Made by a program: the position numbers and the translations under genes
Shown: positions 59,801-64,000 of the stretch, piece after piece
How positions within the stretch are numbered: the first letter of the stretch is position 1
Layout of the letters: each line of letters begins with the position of its first letter
Assembly (NCBI RefSeq): GCF_030450125.1
Contig: NZ_CP123923.1
Span: forward strand, 2,294,001-2,358,000
Source: Streptomyces sp. WP-1
Lineage (GTDB): Bacteria; Actinomycetota; Actinomycetes; Streptomycetales; Streptomycetaceae
DNA: 64,000 bases
Reading direction: 5' to 3'
Notes under the pieces: generated by a model
What the model saw: the letters and a program-made list of their open reading frames with translations, nothing else
What the model was told of the DNA's origin: nothing
Database searches by the model: none

Positions 59801-61864
59801 GTCGCGCGGGGCGCCGATCCGCACTGGGTGCGGGAGCTGGCCGGGGCCCGCCGGGCGATCAAGGTCCGGATCTCCGGCGCCGACCACTGGGCGGCGATCG
59901 AGGACGCGGGCCGGCTGCGCGACGCGCTCGGCACCGCCCTGCCCGTCGGCGTCCCCGAGGCCTTCACCGAACCGGTCAAGGACCCCCTCGGCGACCTCCT
60001 CGCGCGCTATGCCCGTACCCACGGCCCGTTCACCTCAGCCACCGCCGCCGACCGCTTCGGCCTGGGCGCCGCGGTCACCGACGGCGCCCTCCAGCGGCTC
60101 GCCGCGAGCGGCCGGGTGGTGCAGGGCGAGTTCCATCCGGCGGGCATCGGCCAGGAGTGGTGCGACGCCACGGTGCTCCGACGGCTGCGCCGCCGCTCCC
60201 TGGCGGCCCTGCGGCAGGAACTGGAGCCCGTACCGCCCGCCGCGCTCGGCCAGTTCCTGCCGCAGTGGCAGCACATCGGCAAGGGCCACGGCCTGCGGGG
60301 CGTCGACGGACTGGTGCGCGCCGTCGAGCAGTTGCAGAGCGCCTCGGTGCCCGCCTCCGCGCTGGAGAAGCTGGTCCTGCCGTCCCGGGTGGCGAACTAC
60401 ACGCCGTCGATGCTGGACGAGTTGACCGCGGCCGGCGAGGTGGTGTGGGCCGGCGCGGGCGCGCTGCCCGGCAAGGACGGCTGGGTCTCCCTCTATCTGG
60501 CGGACGCGGCACCGCTGTTGCTCCCGCCGCCGCACCCGCTGGAGCTGACCGCGCTCCACCAGTCCGTCCTGGACGCGCTGTCCGGTGGCTACGGCCTGTT
60601 CTTCCGGCAGATCGCCGACCAGGTCCGCGCCACCACGCATCCCGACGCCACCGATCCCCAACTGGCCGACATCCTCTGGGACCTGGCCTGGTCGGGCCGG
60701 CTCACCAACGACACGCTGGCGCCGATGCGTTCCCTGCTGGGCTCGGGCCGTACGGCGGGTTCGACCGCCCACCGCGCCAAGCGCGCCGTGCCGCGCGGGC
60801 GCTACGGCTCACTGACGGCCGCGGCGCGTACGGCCTCCCGTACCGGCCCGCCGACCGTCGCGGGACGCTGGTCCCTGCTGCCCGCGGCCGAGCCGGACCC
60901 CACCGTGCGCGCGCACGCCCTGGCCCGCACCCTGCTGGACCGGCACGGCGTGGTGACCCGGGGCGCGGTCGCCGCGGAGGGCGTGGAGGGCGGCTTCTCG
61001 GCGGTGTACCGGGTGCTGTCCGCCTTCGAGGACAGCGGCCAGGCCAGGCGCGGTTACGTGGTCGAGGGGCTCGGCGCGGCCCAGTTCGCCATGGACGGCG
61101 CGGTGGACCGGCTGCGCGCGGTGTCCACCGCGCGGGACCGGGGCGAGTCCCTGCCCGCCCCGGCGGGCGGCTTCCCGGCACCCGGGTTCACCGGTCCGAA
61201 CGGCTTCCCGGGCGTCGACGGCGATCCGCACGGCCACAGCCCGTCCCCTTCCGGCGCCGACGCGGGCTTCGCCCACCCCGGTCTCGACGGCGACTTCACC
61301 TGGCCACCGGCCGACGCCGGTGGCCACGACTCCCCCCGCGACCTCACCGACCCCTTCTCCGCCCCCGGCTACGGCGGCCCACGGGGCGGCGGCGGATCCA
61401 CCGGTTATGGTTCGGGCTCCCCCTGGGGGGACCGGGGCCCGCAGCGGAGTCGCGGCCGGGACCGCTCCCCCGACTCCCGTGCCGTCGTCCTCGCCGCGGC
61501 GGACCCGGCGAACGCCTACGGCGCGGCCCTGTCCTGGCCCGAGCCGCCGACGGGCGCCGGGCACAAGCCGGGCCGCAAGGCGGGTTCCCTGGTCGTCCTG
61601 GTGGAGGGCGAGCTGACCCTGTACATGGAGCGCGGCGGCAAGACCCTCCTCGCCTGGCCGATCGCTCCGGACACCGGCGCCACGGACGACCCCCGGCTGC
61701 GTTCGGCCGCCGAAGCCCTGGCCGCCGCCGCCCGCGCCGGCTCCCTCGGCACGGTCACCGTGGAACGGATCAACGGCACCCCGGCCCTGACCTCCCCCAT
61801 CGGCACCCTGCTGGAGGCGGCGGGCTTCGTGGCCACACCACGGGGGCTGCGCCTGAGGGCGTGA
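56894..61864 (+). CDS. lhr: Lhr-family ATP-dependent DNA helicase
   Basis: A 1656-residue superfamily 2 helicase. Walker A is Ala-Pro-Thr-Gly-Ser-Gly-Lys-Thr near residue 55, motif II Asp-Glu-Val-His near 172, motif III Ser-Ala-Thr, and Gln-Arg-Val-Gly-Arg-Ala-Gly-His near 400. A long C-terminal Lhr-core and winged-helix region follows. Residues about 1420-1530 form a Gly/Pro/Asp-rich disordered insert. Lhr unwinds DNA-DNA and RNA-DNA duplexes and takes part in repair of alkylation and crosslink damage in mycobacteria. ATG 56894 follows AGGATGG. The nei-like gene follows on the same strand. Confidence 0.95.
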   Translation: MVSSAHRALDGFSPATRDWFTGAFSAPTAAQAGAWGAIQAGSDVLVVAPTGSGKTLAAFLAALDQLAAAPPPADPRKRCRVLYVSPLKALAVDVERNLRSPLTGIRQESVRLGLPEPEIKVGIRSGDTPAAERRALSTRPPDILITTPESLFLMLTSATRDALTGVETVILDEVHAVAGTKRGAHLALTLERLDELLPKPARRIGLSATVRPVDEIARYLSPRRKVEIVQPESGKEFDLSVVVPIEDMGELGGSPATDAADGGERPSIWPHVEERIADLVQAHRSTIVFANSRRLAERLCNRLNEIAYERATGEPLAEHHSPAQLMGGSGAAQGAPPVIARAHHGSVSKEQRALVEEDLKAGRLPAVVATSSLELGIDMGAVDLVVQVESPPSVASGLQRVGRAGHQVGAVSTGVVFPKYRGDLVQAAVVTERMRSGAIESLRVPANPLDVLAQQLVAMTALDTWQFDDLLAMVRRAAPFASLPESAFTAVLDMLAGRYPSDAFAELRPRVVWDRVAGTVTGRPGAQRLAVTSGGTIPDRGLFGVFLAGSDPKKGGGRVGELDEEMVYESRVGDVFTLGTSTWRIEDITRDRVLVSPAPGMPGRLPFWKGDQLGRPLELGRAVGAFLREVGSLSEDDARLRLLTAGLDAWAADNVLAYLREQREACGHVPDDRTIVVERFRDELGDWRVVVHSPFGAQVHAPWALALGARLSERYGMDAQVMHADDGIVLRLPDADLMSLDLLDQEPMKPGAPFPADGEQPPVGAADVAFDKGEVDQVVTEQVGGSALFASRFRECAARALLLPRRSPGKRTPLWQQRQRASQLLQVASEFGSFPIVLEAVRECLQDVFDVPGLAELMGDIESRKVRLVEVTTPEPSPFARSLLFGYVAQFLYEGDSPLAERRAAALSLDSHLLAELLGQAELRELLDAEVLTELERELQWLTEDRRIKDVEGVADVLRLLGPLTEAELVARGADPHWVRELAGARRAIKVRISGADHWAAIEDAGRLRDALGTALPVGVPEAFTEPVKDPLGDLLARYARTHGPFTSATAADRFGLGAAVTDGALQRLAASGRVVQGEFHPAGIGQEWCDATVLRRLRRRSLAALRQELEPVPPAALGQFLPQWQHIGKGHGLRGVDGLVRAVEQLQSASVPASALEKLVLPSRVANYTPSMLDELTAAGEVVWAGAGALPGKDGWVSLYLADAAPLLLPPPHPLELTALHQSVLDALSGGYGLFFRQIADQVRATTHPDATDPQLADILWDLAWSGRLTNDTLAPMRSLLGSGRTAGSTAHRAKRAVPRGRYGSLTAAARTASRTGPPTVAGRWSLLPAAEPDPTVRAHALARTLLDRHGVVTRGAVAAEGVEGGFSAVYRVLSAFEDSGQARRGYVVEGLGAAQFAMDGAVDRLRAVSTARDRGESLPAPAGGFPAPGFTGPNGFPGVDGDPHGHSPSPSGADAGFAHPGLDGDFTWPPADAGGHDSPRDLTDPFSAPGYGGPRGGGGSTGYGSGSPWGDRGPQRSRGRDRSPDSRAVVLAAADPANAYGAALSWPEPPTGAGHKPGRKAGSLVVLVEGELTLYMERGGKTLLAWPIAPDTGATDDPRLRSAAEALAAAARAGSLGTVTVERINGTPALTSPIGTLLEAAGFVATPRGLRLRA

Positions 61865-62048
61865 GCCCGGGAGGGGCGGGAGCCGAGGGGCAGAAAAGCC
61901 GGACACGTCCGGCCGACCGCCGTACCGAGGGCCTCCAGCCCACTCCAGAAGGCCGCCCCCAGCCCCTCCAGAAGGTCACCCCCCATCCCCCTCCACCAAC
62001 GCCCTCTCCCCGCCCACCCCGCCTCCCTCCCCATGGCACCCTTGTCCC

Positions 62049-62894
62049 ATGCCCGAAGGTGACACGGTCTGGCAGGCCGCGCGGCGGTTGCACGAGGCGC
62101 TCGCGGGTGAGGTGCTCACCCGTAGCGACTTCCGGGTGCCGAAATACGCGACCGCCGATCTCACCGGCCGCCGGGTACTGAGCACGGTTCCGCGCGGCAA
62201 ACACCTGCTCACCCGCTTCGAGGGCGGCCTGACCCTGCACACACATCTGCGCATGGAGGGCGCGTGGAAGGTGTACGGCACGGGCGAGCGCTGGCGTGGC
62301 GGTCCCGGGTACCAGATCCGCGTGATCCTCGGCACCTTCGACCGCACGGCCGTCGGTTACCGCCTCCCCGTGCTCGAACTGCTGCGCACCACCGAGGAGG
62401 AGCGGGTGGTGGGCCACCTCGGCCCCGATCTGCTCGGCCCCGACTGGGATCCGGAGCGCGCGCTGGCCAATCTGCGCACGGACCCCGCCCGCCCCCTCGG
62501 CGAGGCCCTGCTCGACCAGCGCAATCTGGCCGGGATCGGCAACGTCTACAAGAGCGAGCTGTGCTTCCTGCTCGGCGTCACCCCCTGGCTGCCGGTCGGC
62601 GCGCTCCCCGCAGACCGCGCCGAGAAGCTGCCCGGCCTCGCGCACCGGCTGCTGGAGGCCAACCGCGAGCGCCCGGTCCGACAGACCACGGGCCTGCGCC
62701 ACCAGGACCTGTTCGTGTACGGCCGCGCGCCCCGCCCCTGTCTGCGCTGCCGCACCCAGGTCCGCGTGGCCGACCAGGGCGACGGCTCCCAGGAACGCCC
62801 CACCTACTGGTGCCCCACCTGCCAGACCGGCCCCGCCCCGGCGCCGGGCACCCCCCAGCGCCGGCGCGAGCGGCACCGTCGTACCCCCGGCTGA
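62049..62894 (+). CDS. Fpg/Nei-family DNA glycosylase
   Basis: A 281-residue base-excision enzyme starting Met-Pro-Glu-Gly-Asp-Thr-Val-Trp; Pro2 and Glu3 are the catalytic residues after Met removal. Lys53 (Arg-Gly-Lys-His-Leu) and a helix-two-turn-helix (Leu-Ala-Gly-Ile-Gly-Asn-Val-Tyr-Lys-Ser-Glu) are present. The C-terminal zinc finger has Cys-Leu-Arg-Cys and Cys-Pro-Thr-Cys. The sequence is Nei2-like. It removes oxidised bases and nicks the strand. It follows lhr, which suggests a shared repair role. Confidence 0.95.
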   Translation: MPEGDTVWQAARRLHEALAGEVLTRSDFRVPKYATADLTGRRVLSTVPRGKHLLTRFEGGLTLHTHLRMEGAWKVYGTGERWRGGPGYQIRVILGTFDRTAVGYRLPVLELLRTTEEERVVGHLGPDLLGPDWDPERALANLRTDPARPLGEALLDQRNLAGIGNVYKSELCFLLGVTPWLPVGALPADRAEKLPGLAHRLLEANRERPVRQTTGLRHQDLFVYGRAPRPCLRCRTQVRVADQGDGSQERPTYWCPTCQTGPAPAPGTPQRRRERHRRTPG

Positions 62895-62929
62895 CGCACC
62901 CGACCGACACGCCCGCCGAACCCGACGGC

Positions 62930-63223
62930 TCACGGCTCGGGGACTTCCCCCGTACGCCCCCGCAGGGGCAGCCCGTCGGCGTCGGTACCGGTACCGGCCT
63001 CCCCCGCCCGCCATGCCGTAGCCCACCGCCCCGGGGCCAACGCCCCCTCCGCCTTCTCCTTGGGCGCGCAGTGGACCGGCAGCACGCTGAGCCCCCAGCC
63101 GCCGGCCGCGACGGCGGCTTCCAGCACGCCCGCGCCCTGCCCGAGGGCGAGCCGCAGTACGGCCCACCACCAGAGCGCGCCGCATGCCAGCGCCAGCGTC
63201 CGGCGCACCGCCCGCCCCGTCAT
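62930..63223 (-). CDS. Small membrane protein
   Basis: A 97-residue protein starting Met-Thr-Gly-Arg-Ala-Val-Arg-Arg-Thr-Leu, with a Trp-rich hydrophobic segment (Leu-Trp-Trp-Trp-Ala-Val-Leu) and a second mildly hydrophobic stretch. The C-terminal 40 residues are polar and Gly-rich. GGGAGGTGG precedes the ATG at 63223. No family is recognised. Confidence 0.6.
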   Translation of the reverse strand: MTGRAVRRTLALACGALWWWAVLRLALGQGAGVLEAAVAAGGWGLSVLPVHCAPKEKAEGALAPGRWATAWRAGEAGTGTDADGLPLRGRTGEVPEP

Positions 63224-63282
63224 GCGCGCCACCTCCCGCCGGACGCCGGCTCGCACCCGCTACCCGGCGGCACCGGCGGACG

Positions 63283-63753
63283 CTACGCGTTCTCCGCCTG
63301 GAACATCCAGTGATGCTTCTCCAGGTCGGCGGTTATCTGGATGAAGATGTCCTGGGACACCGGGTCCGGCTCCTCGGTGGTGTGCACGCGCTCCCGCATC
63401 CGGGTGATGACGGAGCCGAGGGCGTCCACCATCGCCCCGACCGCGTCCCCGTCCTTGATCCAGCCGGACGGGGTGGTCTTGATGCCGCTGGTCGAGGAAA
63501 CCGTGGCGGCGCGGCCGTCGGGCGGGACGCCCAGCGCGGAGGCCCGCTCGGCCACCGTGTCGGAGTGGGTGCGGGCGGAGGCGACGACCTCGTCCAGCTG
63601 GAGGTGGATGGAACGGAAGCGGGGCCCGACGACGTTCCAGTGGATCTGCTTGGCGACCAGGGACAGGTCCACCAGGTCGACCAGGGCGCCTTGCAGCGCC
63701 TCGGCCACGGCCTTCAGGTCCGCGTCGGCCAACGGGCTCTTCACGACGTACAT
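63283..63753 (-). CDS. Dps-family ferritin-like DNA-protecting protein
   Basis: A 156-residue Dps. The ferroxidase residues are visible in Lys-Gln-Ile-His-Trp-Asn-Val-Val-Gly and, 12 residues later, His-Leu-Gln-Leu-Asp-Glu-Val. Dps oxidises and stores iron in a 12-mer and protects DNA from peroxide. GGAGG precedes the ATG. The C-terminus ends Phe-Gln-Ala-Glu-Asn-Ala. Streptomyces have several Dps genes; I cannot say which this is. Confidence 0.93.
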   Translation of the reverse strand: MYVVKSPLADADLKAVAEALQGALVDLVDLSLVAKQIHWNVVGPRFRSIHLQLDEVVASARTHSDTVAERASALGVPPDGRAATVSSTSGIKTTPSGWIKDGDAVGAMVDALGSVITRMRERVHTTEEPDPVSQDIFIQITADLEKHHWMFQAENA

Positions 63754-63899
63754 CCGTTTCCTCCGGCGCTCCGACGACCCCCACGGCCGTCATGTCCCTC
63801 CACCATGACCGCCCCACCCAAACCCGGCAAACGGACGCATCGGAGCGCATACATACACACATACGGATGTACAGCACCGGGCGCATACGGGCGTACGGC

Positions 63900-63957
63900 A
63901 CGAGGCCCCGGCCACGCTTCCCGGGGATCTTCCCGAGAAGCCCGGCCGGGGCCTCGT
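63900..63957. terminator. Large hairpin near the right edge
   Basis: A perfect 14-bp stem (63900-63913 with 63944-63957) encloses a 30-base loop with an inner CGGG/CCCG stem. It lies upstream of the Dps gene, so it probably ends a gene arriving from the right, outside the window. Confidence 0.7.
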
Positions 63958-63960
63958 CCA

Positions 63961-63990
63961 TGTCTGGCTGTGTCTGGCTGTGTCTGGCTG
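63961..63990. repeat. Three exact 10-bp tandem units
   Basis: TGTCTGGCTG occurs three times in tandem directly after the hairpin. It may continue beyond the window or be a decayed end of a neighbouring gene. Confidence 0.9.
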
Positions 63991-64000
63991 TGCCCGTCGG

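Noticed and set aside
56615..60022. A 1135-codon minus-strand frame across lhr
   Set aside because: It is the antisense shadow of a well-supported helicase gene and has typical GC-shadow composition.

Overview
The window is chromosomal DNA from a Streptomyces or a very close relative. It is very GC-rich, many genes use GTG or TTG starts, TTA codons are almost absent, and single-copy core genes occur in an order that, from memory, matches Streptomyces coelicolor from about SCO5805 down to SCO5760. No rRNA, tRNA, CRISPR array, insertion sequence or phage gene was recognised.

Left part (1-31,000). A decayed protein-kinase-like gene and a 45-residue basic peptide precede nrdR-nrdJ (class II ribonucleotide reductase and its repressor, with two well-placed NrdR boxes). 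lexA follows with its own SOS box, then a DinG-like helicase. A three-gene siderophore locus on the minus strand comes next (class III aminotransferase, IucA/IucC synthetase, GNAT acyltransferase with an N-terminal heptad-repeat tail). Then come a secreted trypsin-like protease, hflX, an M1 metallopeptidase, an RSH-family alarmone enzyme, dapF, miaA, a small antitoxin-like gene, miaB, a MarR regulator, a MazG-like hydrolase and an orphan TAXI solute-binding protein.

Middle part (29,850-42,900). The GluK/GluR two-component pair is divergent from the gluABCD glutamate transporter. It is followed by an FAD monooxygenase and by a cysteine dioxygenase-rhodanese operon preceded by an unlisted 28-codon leader peptide with four cysteines. 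recA-recX, an AI-2E family exporter and a DUF3046 gene complete this part.

Accessory cluster (43,000-53,430). This is the most novel part. A diverged IspH/LytB paralogue and an XRE-TPR regulator lie on the minus strand. Divergently, a mostly translationally coupled operon encodes an acyltransferase (with an in-frame TTA codon), an acyl-CoA-oxidase-like flavoprotein, a KAS III, an SDR reductase, a second KAS III, an acyl carrier protein and a KAS II. It looks like a dedicated type II fatty-acyl/polyketide system, probably under developmental (bldA) control, with unknown product.

Right part (53,560-64,000). An alpha-toroid repeat protein, araC-azlC-azlD, the large Lhr helicase, a Nei/Fpg DNA glycosylase, a small membrane protein and a Dps ferritin return to the conserved backbone. 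Several intergenic gaps and a few coding sequences carry short tandem repeats (units of 6, 7 residues/21 bp, 13, 17 and 22 bp), suggesting an expansion-prone genome.
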